DNA from: a virus
Length of the DNA: 64,000 bases
Virus record (IMG/VR): IMGVR_UViG_3300021602_000003
Span: 102,257 to 166,256 of that record
Strand: one strand, 5' to 3'
The notes under the pieces were generated by a model that was not told the origin of the DNA, did no database searches, and saw nothing but the letters and a program-made list of their open reading frames with translations. This document shows positions 31,763 to 41,327 of this stretch, piece after piece (the first letter of the stretch is position 1; each line of letters begins with the position of its first letter). Both the position numbers and the translations under genes were made by a program.

Positions 31763-33979
31763 ATGACTAAAAAAGTAGAAAAGATGATCGAGAGAGCAGT
31801 GACTCTCGCTAATGACAATAATCACGAATATGTAACCTTAGAACATATGCTATTATCTCTGTTGCATGAGAAAGAAGTCAACGAACTTATACTTGCAGTA
31901 GGCGGACAACCGGCTAAGATTAAGGCCGAAACTGTCCAATTTTTGGGTGATCCTGCACTAAAGAAACCTGATGCACTCAAAGATGTGCCGGCAAAGCGTA
32001 CATCAGTATTAAATCGCACGTTTCAACGTGCATTAACTCAAGTAATATTTTCGGGTCGCAGAGAGTTGACCAACGAAGGTATTCTACTAAGTATCCTTAG
32101 TGAGGAAACTAGTCATGCATTCTATTACTTAGGTAAACACGGTGTTACCAGAGAAAAGATTATGGGACAACTGCGTAAGTCGGAAGAAAAGCAAGGACCT
32201 AATGAGACTTTCTTAGATCAATATGCACGTAATCTGAATAAGGAAGCTACTGACGGATCTATCGATCCTGTAATCGGTAGAGAAAAAGAAGTTATGGATA
32301 CTATCGAAATTCTTGCTAGACGCAGAAAGAATAACGTAGTTTATGTGGGCGAACCCGGTGTTGGAAAGACAGCACTTGCTGAAGGACTTGCATTAAAAAT
32401 TGTTAATAAAGAAGTGCCTAAAGCATTACAGAACAAAGTAGTATATAGTTTAGATGTTGGCGCATTGATCGCTGGCACAAAATTCCGTGGAGACTTTGAA
32501 GAACGTCTTAAAGGTGTTTTAGAGCAAGTTAAGAAAATGGGCAACTGCATTATGTTCATTGATGAAATTCATATGATCTTAGGTGCGGGCGCCGCAGGTG
32601 GTGGTCAAATGGATGCAGGCAATTTGTTGAAACCTATGCTTGCCAAAGGACAATTAACTTGTGTAGGTGCGACTACGTACGACGAGTTCCATCAACACTT
32701 TGAGAAAGACAAAGCATTGCTTCGTCGCTTCCAAAAATATGATATTGAACAACCGTCCGCACTAGAGACTAAATTAATTCTTAAAGGCATTGCTTACCAA
32801 TACGAAAAGTTCCATGGCGTTACTTTCGAGGAAGGTGCTACAGATATGTGTGTAGATTTAGCTGACCGATATCTGAAGTCGAAGTTCTTTCCTGACAAGG
32901 CAATCGATATTATGGATTCGGCTGGCGCGATAACTAAACTGATGGATCAAACAGTCGTTACCATCGATACCATTGTGCAGCAGGCGGCAAAGATTGCACA
33001 TATGCCTGTTGATATGATTGATATGAAAGAGAATACTTCACTCGAGAATCTTGCTCCACGTATGAAGGACAAGGTATATGAACAAGATGAAGCAATTGAT
33101 AAATTAGTCGAAGCTATTTTTATGTCTAAGGCAGGATTACGAAATCCATCTAAGCCCATCGGTAGTTTCTTGTTTACTGGCCCAACAGGAACTGGTAAGA
33201 CTTATACGGCCAGTAAACTTGCCGAAACATTGGGTGTACATTTTGCTAGATTTGATATGTCCGAGTATATGGAAAAGCATACTGTATCTAAATTTATTGG
33301 AGCGCCTCCCGGGTACGTAGGACACGGCGAAGGTAAGATGGGTGAGGGACAACTAATCCAGACGATTGATACACATCCTAACTGTGTATTACTGTTAGAT
33401 GAAATTGAGAAGGCTAATCCGGACGTTCTTAGTGTATTATTACAAGTTATGGATGCCGGGCGGCTTACTTCGTCTAAAGGTAAGACAATTGATTTTTCAA
33501 ATGTGATAATTATTATGTCGGCCAACCTGGGCGCTGCTGAAGCTGAAAGGCTAAAGATAGGGTTTGGAAGTCAGGACAACGAAGGTGCAGTGGACTCGGA
33601 GATTAAAAAGTTCTTTGCTCCAGAGTTTAGAAACAGACTGGATGCTATTGTAAAGTTTAACAAACTGACCATGGCTGGTATGAACTTGATTGTTAATGCA
33701 GAAGTAGAAAAGGTGGATGCAATGCTCTCCCCTAAAAACATCAGCATTAATGTAACACAACAAGCTCGCGACTGGTTAGCTAAAAATGGATATGATCCTA
33801 AATTTGGTGCAAGACCATTCGAAAGACTGTTCGAAGAGAAAGTTAAGAAACCACTTTCTAAGGAAATATTGTTTGGCAAACTTAAAAACGGTGGCCGAGC
33901 AAATATTGATTATAATATTATTTCCGATGTATTAATTATAGATGTTACATCATCTGTAATGGAAGAAATATTAAACTAA
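31763..33979 (+). CDS. clpA: ATP-dependent unfoldase ClpA
   Basis: 738 residues (E. coli ClpA 758). An N-domain (1-145) is followed by two AAA+ modules: D1 with GEPGVGKT (196-203) and D2 with GPTGTGKT (about 473-480), plus GYVG pore loops. The ClpP-docking tripeptide is IGF at 599-601 (IGL in E. coli). There is no long middle domain, so it is ClpA rather than ClpB. The ClpS adaptor (4556) and ClpP (13452) are in the window. It is the last gene of its operon, followed by a terminator. Confidence 0.96.
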   Translation: MTKKVEKMIERAVTLANDNNHEYVTLEHMLLSLLHEKEVNELILAVGGQPAKIKAETVQFLGDPALKKPDALKDVPAKRTSVLNRTFQRALTQVIFSGRRELTNEGILLSILSEETSHAFYYLGKHGVTREKIMGQLRKSEEKQGPNETFLDQYARNLNKEATDGSIDPVIGREKEVMDTIEILARRRKNNVVYVGEPGVGKTALAEGLALKIVNKEVPKALQNKVVYSLDVGALIAGTKFRGDFEERLKGVLEQVKKMGNCIMFIDEIHMILGAGAAGGGQMDAGNLLKPMLAKGQLTCVGATTYDEFHQHFEKDKALLRRFQKYDIEQPSALETKLILKGIAYQYEKFHGVTFEEGATDMCVDLADRYLKSKFFPDKAIDIMDSAGAITKLMDQTVVTIDTIVQQAAKIAHMPVDMIDMKENTSLENLAPRMKDKVYEQDEAIDKLVEAIFMSKAGLRNPSKPIGSFLFTGPTGTGKTYTASKLAETLGVHFARFDMSEYMEKHTVSKFIGAPPGYVGHGEGKMGEGQLIQTIDTHPNCVLLLDEIEKANPDVLSVLLQVMDAGRLTSSKGKTIDFSNVIIIMSANLGAAEAERLKIGFGSQDNEGAVDSEIKKFFAPEFRNRLDAIVKFNKLTMAGMNLIVNAEVEKVDAMLSPKNISINVTQQARDWLAKNGYDPKFGARPFERLFEEKVKKPLSKEILFGKLKNGGRANIDYNIISDVLIIDVTSSVMEEILN

Positions 33980-33994
33980 TATTGCCTATCTAAG

Positions 33995-34019
33995 AAGCCG
34001 CCCCGGAGGCGGCTTTTTT
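33995..34019 (+). terminator. Rho-independent terminator after clpA
   Basis: AAGCCGCC, loop CCGGA, GGCGGCTT and TTTT. GC-rich 8-bp stem. Confidence 0.92.
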
Positions 34020-34044
34020 ACGGCCGATACTTCTTATCTATTAT

Positions 34045-34052
34045 GATAAATA
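34045..34052 (+). promoter_or_regulatory. T4-type late promoter
   Basis: GATAAATA 23 bases before ATG 34076; AAGGA ribosome site between. Confidence 0.65.
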
Positions 34053-34075
34053 ATAGAGAACAAGAAGGAACAAGA

Positions 34076-34507
34076 ATGGCTATCAGAAAAAGTATAATGA
34101 TGCTATCTAATACAGGCACAAATTGGAATGTTATCGGGGAACCTATTCGCGGAAATGCCTATTACGGGTACGACAACGGAGTATGCACAGTTCAAGTAAT
34201 ATATCAAAATCTTGTAGGTGGATTTGGCATACAAGGAACTCTTGCCATAAATCCGCAACCTGAAGATTGGTTTTGGATTAAGTTAAATCCAAACGGTGAC
34301 GTTAATACCCCCTTCATTCCATATCCACTCTATGCACCTACAGGAAATAATGGTGGAGATACCGGGTCTATGGCAGTCACATTTATTGGAAATTTTGTAT
34401 TTCTGAGAGCAGTATTAACTCGCGATTATTTACAACCTGTAGTTGTCAATCCACAATGGAGTACATGGCAATATGGACAAATTGATTGTGTTCTGTTGAG
34501 TTTATAA
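34076..34507 (+). CDS. Putative virion protein
   Basis: 143 residues from ATG 34076; an earlier in-frame ATG (34043) overlaps the promoter. Beta-rich, Gly/Asn/aromatic-rich composition (YYGYDNGVCTVQVIYQN), as in tail, neck or decoration proteins. Directly before a tail-fibre-like gene. No specific family recognised. Confidence 0.6.
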   Translation: MAIRKSIMMLSNTGTNWNVIGEPIRGNAYYGYDNGVCTVQVIYQNLVGGFGIQGTLAINPQPEDWFWIKLNPNGDVNTPFIPYPLYAPTGNNGGDTGSMAVTFIGNFVFLRAVLTRDYLQPVVVNPQWSTWQYGQIDCVLLSL

Positions 34508-34519
34508 AGGATAATATCG

Positions 34520-35485
34520 ATGTCAATTGTAGGACAAAACACCTTACTAAATCAGTATGTACCGACATTCTTCATAAAGAATATACAACAAGGACAAACA
34601 CTTGTATATGATTCGGTAAGTAAGGCATTTATTAATGCCGAACAAAATAGCAATACGACTATACTTGATGTACCGTCGGGAGGTACTGGAAACGATTATT
34701 TCGAACCTAACCAAATTCTTTTTGGCAAAGGTACGTTACCTTTACAAACCGATCCTGCATTAGCATTTATACCGGATGGACTAAATGGTACATTATTCAT
34801 AGGCGGGATAAATGGCGCAAGGCTTGCAACAGATTCGCTTGGTGTAACACTATCATCTATTGCACCTAATTATAGTATAACACTTATACCGAACGGAAAT
34901 GGGTCGGTTATAATAGGCACAACAGGCGGCGGTACATTAGCATCGGCTGCTGCGGAATCCTTAGAAGTAGTCGGTAATACTACACTAACTTTAACTTCTA
35001 TACTCGGCTCACTGTATCTATCATTGCCGGCAGGAATTACTAATAAATTGTCTATTATAGGGCCTACAGCAGTCGACTATGCAACAGGGCTTGCAGAAAA
35101 CGATTTAACAAATAAACTTTATGTAGATAATGCAATAACAACAGGTGCCGCTGCCGGTGCTGTGAAATCTTTACAGACAGAAGTACCATTAAATGTCGAT
35201 GGCACAACTGTGATAGGAACCTTTATTCCTACAAATTCAACTCTTCTATCAGTTAAGGTATTAGTAGATGTACCCGACACTACGGCCACACTTTGCGTAG
35301 GATCTGTTACAGATGGTATAGATGCATTTATGTTAACAACGGAGAATGATTTACAAACTGCAGGTATATATGAGGCAGATATATTCTTCACAATAGGGGC
35401 CTCCGAGCAAGTTATAGCAACTGTTGCAGGATCTTCGGGCAGCGGTTTGTGCCATATTATATACTCTTATCAGGTTCCGCAATAA
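34520..35485 (+). CDS. Tail fibre-like structural protein
   Basis: 321 residues, rich in Gly, Thr and Ser, with repetitive beta-strand texture (GGTGNDYFEPNQILFGKG; NGNGSVIIGTTGGGT). The GGTG...GxGxxPL type segments are common in phage fibre and baseplate proteins. The C-terminal 100 residues look like a compact knob. Same late transcript as the 34076 gene. Confidence 0.7.
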   Translation: MSIVGQNTLLNQYVPTFFIKNIQQGQTLVYDSVSKAFINAEQNSNTTILDVPSGGTGNDYFEPNQILFGKGTLPLQTDPALAFIPDGLNGTLFIGGINGARLATDSLGVTLSSIAPNYSITLIPNGNGSVIIGTTGGGTLASAAAESLEVVGNTTLTLTSILGSLYLSLPAGITNKLSIIGPTAVDYATGLAENDLTNKLYVDNAITTGAAAGAVKSLQTEVPLNVDGTTVIGTFIPTNSTLLSVKVLVDVPDTTATLCVGSVTDGIDAFMLTTENDLQTAGIYEADIFFTIGASEQVIATVAGSSGSGLCHIIYSYQVPQ

Positions 35486-35497
35486 TAGGAGGTAAAA

Positions 35498-35731
35498 ATG
35501 AATAGAATGATTAAAGATTTACTCACAGGTCCGGACGGCGAGACGCATGATCCGGCAAGATGGTTATGGATCGTTGGTGTAGTTTGTTTCTTAGGATTTT
35601 CAGGATTCCAGATATACAAGAGCGGTGCTTTTGATATGGTAAATTTCGGCCTAGCATACGGATCACTCTTAGGCGCGGGCAGTGCTGGTGTTAAGATTAA
35701 AGAATCAACAGAGCCAAAACCGACATTATAA
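35498..35731 (+). CDS. Small membrane protein, holin-like
   Basis: 77 residues with two hydrophobic segments (about 21-40 and 48-65) separated by a short loop, charged ends. The GETHDPARWLW start and KIKESTEPKP end resemble small membrane proteins found near lysis or structural genes. Holin function is possible, unproven. Ribosome site AGGAGG. Confidence 0.6.
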   Translation: MNRMIKDLLTGPDGETHDPARWLWIVGVVCFLGFSGFQIYKSGAFDMVNFGLAYGSLLGAGSAGVKIKESTEPKPTL

Positions 35732-35751
35732 ACCGATATTATACAGAATTG

Positions 35752-35780
35752 TTGCGACCGCACATAAATACTGTTACACT
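35752..35780 (+). promoter_or_regulatory. Sigma70-like promoter with an embedded late element
   Basis: TTGCGA, 17 bases, TACACT. The spacer contains CATAAATA (35763-35770), so early and late transcription could both start here. Confidence 0.5.
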
Positions 35781-35792
35781 ACAAGAACTGTG

Positions 35793-35836
35793 CTCATGGT
35801 GAGGCAGTAAATTGCAATAGTGGCCAATTATGGCAC
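35793..35836 (+). ncRNA. Structured leader with three tandem hairpins
   Basis: CTCA-TGG-TGAG (35793-35803), GCA/TGC (35804-35815) and a bulged GTGGCCA/TGGCAC stem (35820-35836), before the AAGGA site of the gene at 35855. Reminiscent of the hsp20 leader. Confidence 0.4.
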
Positions 35837-35854
35837 TTTATAAGGAAATTAAAA

Positions 35855-36220
35855 ATGTTCACATCTATCAAAACCCCCCAAGCCTTCATCAAGTCTATGA
35901 CAGACATGTTTGAATCTATCCCTAAGACACCTCAGGCAGCAAAAGTTGTATTTGAAAAAGTACAATCTGTTATTACTACAGAAGTTACCAATGCTCAAGA
36001 GATGACACGTGTCTATCAAAAAGCTATGTTGGGTGATGCAACACCAAAAGAACTTGCCGCTGCTAACACAAATGCTAAAGAATTAATGAAGGCAACTTCG
36101 TTCGCGGCACTTGTGGCTGTGCCAGGTGCTATTTTCGCTCTTCCTACAATCATTGGAAAAGCTAAGGAATATAGTATCGATTTAGTTCCTAAGTCTGTTG
36201 CTACAGAATTCAATATCTAA
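35855..36220 (+). CDS. Unknown membrane-associated protein (phasin-like start, LETM1-like end)
   Basis: 121 residues. The first half looks like an amphipathic helix array (phasin-like). The second half reads GDATPKELAAANTNAKEL...VPGAIFALPTIIGKAKEYSIDLVP, resembling the end of LETM1-like sequences. It is a stand-alone gene with its own promoter, leader and terminator, so it is probably abundant or tightly controlled. Function unknown. Confidence 0.6.
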   Translation: MFTSIKTPQAFIKSMTDMFESIPKTPQAAKVVFEKVQSVITTEVTNAQEMTRVYQKAMLGDATPKELAAANTNAKELMKATSFAALVAVPGAIFALPTIIGKAKEYSIDLVPKSVATEFNI

Positions 36221-36235
36221 TATTGATAATGTCTG

Positions 36236-36260
36236 AAAGGGGCTCGTGCCCCTTTTCTTT
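36236..36260 (+). terminator. Rho-independent terminator
   Basis: AAAGGGGC, loop TCGT, GCCCCTTT followed by TC and T-rich bases. Confidence 0.88.
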
Positions 36261-36278
36261 TGACTACGCAATAAATAA

Positions 36279-36286
36279 GATAAATA
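36279..36286 (+). promoter_or_regulatory. T4-type late promoter, leaderless arrangement
   Basis: GATAAATA four bases before ATG 36291, no ribosome site. Confidence 0.65.
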
Positions 36287-36290
36287 CAAT

Positions 36291-37214
36291 ATGAGAATTT
36301 TAGAAATCCTACTACCCAAAGGCACTTCCGATAAGAGCCTATCTCCTCAAAAAATCAAAAAAATCGATGCCCTGCAGCAACGTATGACAGGGTATGTAGA
36401 TAAAATTTGTGACCCAAATACATCTAAGACGAAGAAGGAATTTCTACAAGCACATCTGAAGAAGGACTATGATACATTCAAGGCAGCTATTAACGAAATT
36501 GCTGTAGTATCTGAAGCAAGTCTGGGGCATAGTTTACAATGGCCCGAGCTTGTTAATAAACTAAGTAGCGTAATGAGGGCGACCGGGTGGAAGTCGAGCA
36601 GGCACGGCGATAACGGTTACATGTTTAGTATAAAAGGACAAGAAAGTGACGATCAATACTATGCAGTTATAGTAGAATACAATGGCGATGCTAGTTTTAC
36701 ATATGCATTGGGTACTGTCGAAGATGGTCGTCCATACATAGATGATTCTTTTAGGGGTGTATTACCGCTTACTGAAGCAAGCCTTAGCGAATTAATAAAC
36801 ACGATACGCGAGGGATATGGGTTATCAGAAAGTCTATGTCTTCGTTCGCCTAAATTAAATGAAGCAGTTCATAAACTACCATTATCAGATAAAGATTTCG
36901 AAGTAGTTAAGCGAATAATGGAAAATCCTATTCCAGCAGCAGTAGCATCTATCTATCTAATAGAAATTATAGATGATGACGAGTTGAATGACCAAATAAG
37001 AACACTAGAGGATACCGAGCCTAATCGAGATATCCGTCCATTCGTGGTTTCTTGGTTAGATAGAGTAATGCCGGATCAGATGCATCGTTTCGGTCAACCT
37101 AGAGCAGGCGAAAACGAACGCAAAGGACTCTTTTCTCCTATACATGGGTACGATCCCAAAATGTACAAAGGTTCTAACGAATCATTGACTGGCAACGCAT
37201 TTGGTAGATTCTAA
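36291..37214 (+). CDS. Unknown late protein
   Basis: 307 residues. The N-terminus MRILEILLPK resembles the capsid-targeting type genes but lacks Glu9. A middle domain (about 85-185) looks globular; the C-terminus has RFGQPRAGENERKG and YDPKMYKGSNES, polar. The start is fixed by a late promoter four bases upstream; probably leaderless. Virion-associated role is inference. Confidence 0.65.
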   Translation: MRILEILLPKGTSDKSLSPQKIKKIDALQQRMTGYVDKICDPNTSKTKKEFLQAHLKKDYDTFKAAINEIAVVSEASLGHSLQWPELVNKLSSVMRATGWKSSRHGDNGYMFSIKGQESDDQYYAVIVEYNGDASFTYALGTVEDGRPYIDDSFRGVLPLTEASLSELINTIREGYGLSESLCLRSPKLNEAVHKLPLSDKDFEVVKRIMENPIPAAVASIYLIEIIDDDELNDQIRTLEDTEPNRDIRPFVVSWLDRVMPDQMHRFGQPRAGENERKGLFSPIHGYDPKMYKGSNESLTGNAFGRF

Positions 37215-37239
37215 ATTTACTGCCTGTTTATATTTATTT

Positions 37240-37247
37240 GATAAATA
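37240..37247 (+). promoter_or_regulatory. T4-type late promoter
   Basis: GATAAATA 18 bases before ATG 37266, with AGGAGG between. Confidence 0.6.
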
Positions 37248-37265
37248 TTTACAGGAGGCAATGTT

Positions 37266-38015
37266 ATGTGCGTATGCATTATTTGTAAGAATCAGTTCCA
37301 ACCTAAAAATCCAAAAAGACCGTCCAAAACATGTTCTAAAGATTGCAAGAATCATTTGGCACACGAGATAACAACTAAACAATTTTCCGATTCGGAAGCA
37401 AGAGATATCCATCGTCAGAAAAGTTTAGAGCAAAAGAAATCCCCCGAATACATTAAAAGAAGTGAAGAAGGAATTAAACGCAGGACCGCTCGTTGGAAGA
37501 CTACCGGTTATCCTCGTGTAGGTATGCAGCACAGTATAGAATCTAAGAATGCTATCGGAAGGGCGAATACAGGCAGGTTTAAAGGAAAGACATGGGTAGA
37601 AATATATGGTCCAGAAGTGGCGGAAATACGGCGTAAACAAAACTCGTTGTCAATGAGTAAAAAGAATGAAGTATTGTTAAAAGATAGAAGAAGTAGTTTA
37701 GAAACTAAATTATTGCCATATCTCACAGATTATGAAAACAATATACAAGTAAGCTACTATACCGTTGACTTTATAAATAAGTCAACTAATCATATCATTG
37801 AAATTTACGGGGATTATTGGCATTGTAATCCTAAAATATATAAAGAGGACTACATACATCCATATCTGAAAATATCCGCACAAGAGAAGCAAAAATTAGA
37901 TAGCGAAAGAATTAAATATTTAGAACAGAAAGGATATAGTGTGACTATAGTATGGGAATCCGATTTAGACGAATTCATAAATGAATATTCACTAAGAAAC
38001 TCTATACTTTCGTAA
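37266..38015 (+). CDS. Homing endonuclease, Vsr-like nuclease domain
   Basis: 249 residues. N-terminal zinc ribbon (CIICKNQF...CSKDC), then basic repeats. The C-terminal domain has YTVDFINKSTNHIIEIYGDYWHCNP and KYLEQKGYSVTIVWESDL, the pattern of very-short-patch-repair-like (PD-(D/E)xK-related) endonucleases. Between two late-type genes and dsbA; inserted cassette with its own late promoter. Confidence 0.85.
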   Translation: MCVCIICKNQFQPKNPKRPSKTCSKDCKNHLAHEITTKQFSDSEARDIHRQKSLEQKKSPEYIKRSEEGIKRRTARWKTTGYPRVGMQHSIESKNAIGRANTGRFKGKTWVEIYGPEVAEIRRKQNSLSMSKKNEVLLKDRRSSLETKLLPYLTDYENNIQVSYYTVDFINKSTNHIIEIYGDYWHCNPKIYKEDYIHPYLKISAQEKQKLDSERIKYLEQKGYSVTIVWESDLDEFINEYSLRNSILS

Positions 38016-38072
38016 AGATCAGTGTTACACTAGCTTAAATGCTAAGTAAAACACTAAGATTCAAGGAGTAAC

Positions 38073-38324
38073 ATGGCGAAACTATCACCAGAAAATATTG
38101 CACGATTGAAACAATTGGTTGCAGACGGAGTTCAGGTATTACAGGAATGTGAGGACTTGAAGGAAGGTTTAAGCGACACGGTTAAAGCAATAGCAGAAGA
38201 GTTAGAAGTAAAACCTGCACAACTAAACAAGTTGATAAAGGCTGTACAAAAAGGCACTATGAATGATCAGCGCGAAGCATTCGACGAGCTAGAAGAACTG
38301 TATAAAGCCGGAGGCTTAGGTTAA
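38073..38324 (+). CDS. dsbA: DsbA-like double-stranded DNA-binding protein
   Basis: 83 residues, helical: LQECEDLKEGLSDTVKAIAEELEVKPAQLNKLIKAVQKG. It fits the small T4 DsbA family, which binds DNA and helps late transcription. The ribosome site is AAGGAG. Directly upstream of DNA polymerase. Confidence 0.72.
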   Translation: MAKLSPENIARLKQLVADGVQVLQECEDLKEGLSDTVKAIAEELEVKPAQLNKLIKAVQKGTMNDQREAFDELEELYKAGGLG

Positions 38325-41273
38325 GTGTATATTGATGCCTCCTTCAAGAGATCGGGCGAAGAAGAAACAATCAGGATAGTAGAAAGAATAAACGGGGCTC
38401 GTGTTTATAAAGAGTACCAACCTGATTTCCATTTCTTTGTCACTGATCCGCGTGGTTCACACAAAAGTATTTTTGGCGACGCAGTCAAAAAGGTAACGCC
38501 GCGCTCATTTGGCGAAAAACAAAAACTTGTTAAAACATTATCCAGTAATGTCAAGAGTTGGGAATCTGACGTAGATCCTGTCTTTCGATGTCTCGAACAT
38601 AATTATCACAGTGGCGAAGCACCTAAATTAAACGTAGCATTTTTCGATATAGAAACTAGTTTCGATAAAGAACGTGGTTGGTCTGATCCAGCCGATGCAG
38701 ATAATTACATAACAGCTATATCAGTACACTTACAGTGGCAGGATGAAATTATTTGTTTGGCTATTCCACCAGATACACATACCTGGGAAGAAGCAAATGA
38801 AATTGCTAATCAGGTAGGTAATACTGTATTATTCAAAGATGAAGGCGAGATGTTAAATGCCTTCATGGACATTGTAGAAGATGCCGATGTATTATCTGGA
38901 TGGAATTCGGAAGTATATGATATTCCGTATGTAGTTAATCGTATAAAGAAAGTTTTAGGAAAACAAGCGGCCCGAAAGCTATGTCTCTGGGAACAAATGC
39001 CTAAAGAAAGAAAATACGACAGAGGCGGAAAAGAAGCATTTACATACGATCTGATCGGTAGAATATCTATCGACTATATGCAAATTTATAAGAAGTTCAA
39101 CTATGAAGAACGGCATAGTTATGCGCTTAATGCAATTGCAGAAATTGAACTAGGCGAAACTAAAGTACAATATGAAGGTACTCTGGATGAATTATACAAT
39201 GACGATTTTAAGAAGTTTTTAGAGTATAACATACAAGATACACGACTGCTGGATCAGCTTGATAGAAAATTACAGTTTATTGATTTGGCTAATTCTATTG
39301 CACATTCGAGTTGTGTGTTAATTCAGACAATTATGGGTGTTGTGGCAGTTACTGATCAAAACATTCTTATAGAAGCGCATAATCGTAATATGGTGTGCCC
39401 GGATAAGAAGCACGGCGAAGATAGAGAAACTAGAGCAGCAGGCGGATGGGTAGCAACACCTAAGAAGGGTTTACATAGATGGATCGCTTCTACCGACATG
39501 AAGTCTCTGTATCCATCTGTTATTAGAACTCTTAATATGAGCCCTGAAATGATTATTGGGCAGATTAGATTGGATCGTACTAATCAAGCAATTGCTGACT
39601 GGGAAAAGAAAGGCGCAAAATATACATTTGCATCTTGGTGGAACGACAGATTTAATGTGCTAGAGATGGAAGATTTCTATAATCAAGATATCGGCACATC
39701 TATGATATTAGATATGGAAGATGGTTCCGAATTTGAAGTCACTGGTAAAGAACTTCATGACTTAATATTTGAGAGTGGACAGCCTTGGTGCATTAGCGCA
39801 AATGGCACAATATTCAAAACTGATACAGACGGTGTTATTCCTAGTCTATTAACTCGTTGGTATAACGAGCGTAAGATACTTCAAGGTCTCATGGTAAATT
39901 ATCAGGATATAGAAGATAATGCTAAGATCGACGGCGTAAAGGTTTCTGCAGATTTGTTTACGAACGATGACATAAGTGATGTAGAATCAAAGGCAGATCC
40001 TTTCCTGGATTCCGAAGCATATAAACCAAAGAAACTGAAAGAAATTATTTCCGAAGGTCATAAGAAGCGTGTTGTTCAATATATGAACCAACATAACTTA
40101 ATGGTAAAAGATGGTAAAGCAATTCATCGTGACCAGAAGTCACTGAAATCTATAATTGGTTTCTGGGATAAGAGACAGTTAGTTAAGAAAATTAACCTGA
40201 ACTCCGCATACGGCGCTTTGTTAAATGCTGGAAGCAGATTCTTTGATCAACGCCTCGGACAATCTACTACATTAACTGGCAGAACAATTACTAAACATAT
40301 GGCTGCTAAGACTAATGAGATGATAACAAATGAATATGATCATTATGGTAAGTGCATCGTATATGGCGATACTGACTCGTGTTATTTCTCCGCATATCCT
40401 ATTCTTAAAGAAGAGATTGATAGAGGTGAGATAGAGTGGACAAAGGAAAGCATTGTAGATTTGTACAATTCCTTAGCCAAGGCAGTATCTGCAACATTCC
40501 CGGAGTTCTTATTAGGAAGACTAAATGTGCCCATTAAGCGATCCACTGGTGTAATTGCTAGTTCTCGTGAAACAGTGTCCGAAACAGGATTATGGATTGT
40601 TAAGAAACGTTATGCTTGTCTTATGTATGATAAGGACGGAATTCGACTTGATGCCAGTGGCAAAGTAGGTAAAGTAAAGGCCATGGGTTTGGATTTAAAG
40701 AGGGCTGATACGCCTAAGTTTGTTCAAAAATTCTTATCAGAAATATTAATGGACACATTAACTGGTAAGGGAGAAAATGCTGTCATAGAAAAAATTAAGC
40801 TATTCAAGGAAACATTTGAAAGCATGAAGCCGTGGCAACAAGGTACTCCTCGCGCAGTTAATAGATTAACGCATTATAGAGAAAAGATCGAAGATGCCGG
40901 TGTTAAAAAGTTAAAGGGTATAGAATCCGGGAACTTGCATGTACCGGGTCATGTATCTGCTAGTCTTGCATGGAACAAGCTAAAGGAAATTAATCAAGAC
41001 CAACATGCAATGCGTATCGTCGACGGCCAAAAGATTATTGTTTGTAAGTTAAAAGAAACAACCGAAAATAGATTGTCTAGTATTGCATATCCTGTAGACG
41101 AAACACATTTACCGGAATGGTTCTTAAGTTTGCCATTCGACAGTGACGATATGATGGCAGGCATTGTCGATAAGAAGGTCGAAAATTTATTAGGTGTGCT
41201 TAAATGGGATCTTAGCAGAACCAACAAAGAACATGCACATCTGGAAATGTTGTTTGACTTCAGCAATTGCTGA
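38325..41273 (+). CDS. gp43: DNA polymerase, family B (gp43)
   Basis: 982 residues, GTG start immediately after the DsbA-like stop, with GGAGG about 12 bases upstream. Exonuclease motifs: FFDIETSF (about 107), GWNSEVYDIPYV, and YNIQDTRLLDQ. Polymerase motifs: DMKSLYPSV (about 391), KKINLNSAYGALLN, and YGDTDSCYF (about 680). Replicates phage DNA with 3'-5' proofreading, tethered by gp45. Confidence 0.97.
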   Translation: MYIDASFKRSGEEETIRIVERINGARVYKEYQPDFHFFVTDPRGSHKSIFGDAVKKVTPRSFGEKQKLVKTLSSNVKSWESDVDPVFRCLEHNYHSGEAPKLNVAFFDIETSFDKERGWSDPADADNYITAISVHLQWQDEIICLAIPPDTHTWEEANEIANQVGNTVLFKDEGEMLNAFMDIVEDADVLSGWNSEVYDIPYVVNRIKKVLGKQAARKLCLWEQMPKERKYDRGGKEAFTYDLIGRISIDYMQIYKKFNYEERHSYALNAIAEIELGETKVQYEGTLDELYNDDFKKFLEYNIQDTRLLDQLDRKLQFIDLANSIAHSSCVLIQTIMGVVAVTDQNILIEAHNRNMVCPDKKHGEDRETRAAGGWVATPKKGLHRWIASTDMKSLYPSVIRTLNMSPEMIIGQIRLDRTNQAIADWEKKGAKYTFASWWNDRFNVLEMEDFYNQDIGTSMILDMEDGSEFEVTGKELHDLIFESGQPWCISANGTIFKTDTDGVIPSLLTRWYNERKILQGLMVNYQDIEDNAKIDGVKVSADLFTNDDISDVESKADPFLDSEAYKPKKLKEIISEGHKKRVVQYMNQHNLMVKDGKAIHRDQKSLKSIIGFWDKRQLVKKINLNSAYGALLNAGSRFFDQRLGQSTTLTGRTITKHMAAKTNEMITNEYDHYGKCIVYGDTDSCYFSAYPILKEEIDRGEIEWTKESIVDLYNSLAKAVSATFPEFLLGRLNVPIKRSTGVIASSRETVSETGLWIVKKRYACLMYDKDGIRLDASGKVGKVKAMGLDLKRADTPKFVQKFLSEILMDTLTGKGENAVIEKIKLFKETFESMKPWQQGTPRAVNRLTHYREKIEDAGVKKLKGIESGNLHVPGHVSASLAWNKLKEINQDQHAMRIVDGQKIIVCKLKETTENRLSSIAYPVDETHLPEWFLSLPFDSDDMMAGIVDKKVENLLGVLKWDLSRTNKEHAHLEMLFDFSNC

Positions 41274-41278
41274 AACGT

Positions 41279-41307
41279 TTGACAACAGTCATGAAAAGTT
41301 ATACACT
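41279..41307 (+). promoter_or_regulatory. Sigma70-like promoter before gp45
   Basis: TTGACA, 17 bases, TACACT, just after the gp43 stop. Confidence 0.75.
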
Positions 41308-41327
41308 AAACAAAAGGGAGATCTCAC

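Noticed and set aside
37768-37777. TATAAATA inside the endonuclease gene at 37266
   Set aside because: Inside a well-supported reading frame with no start codon at a fitting distance.
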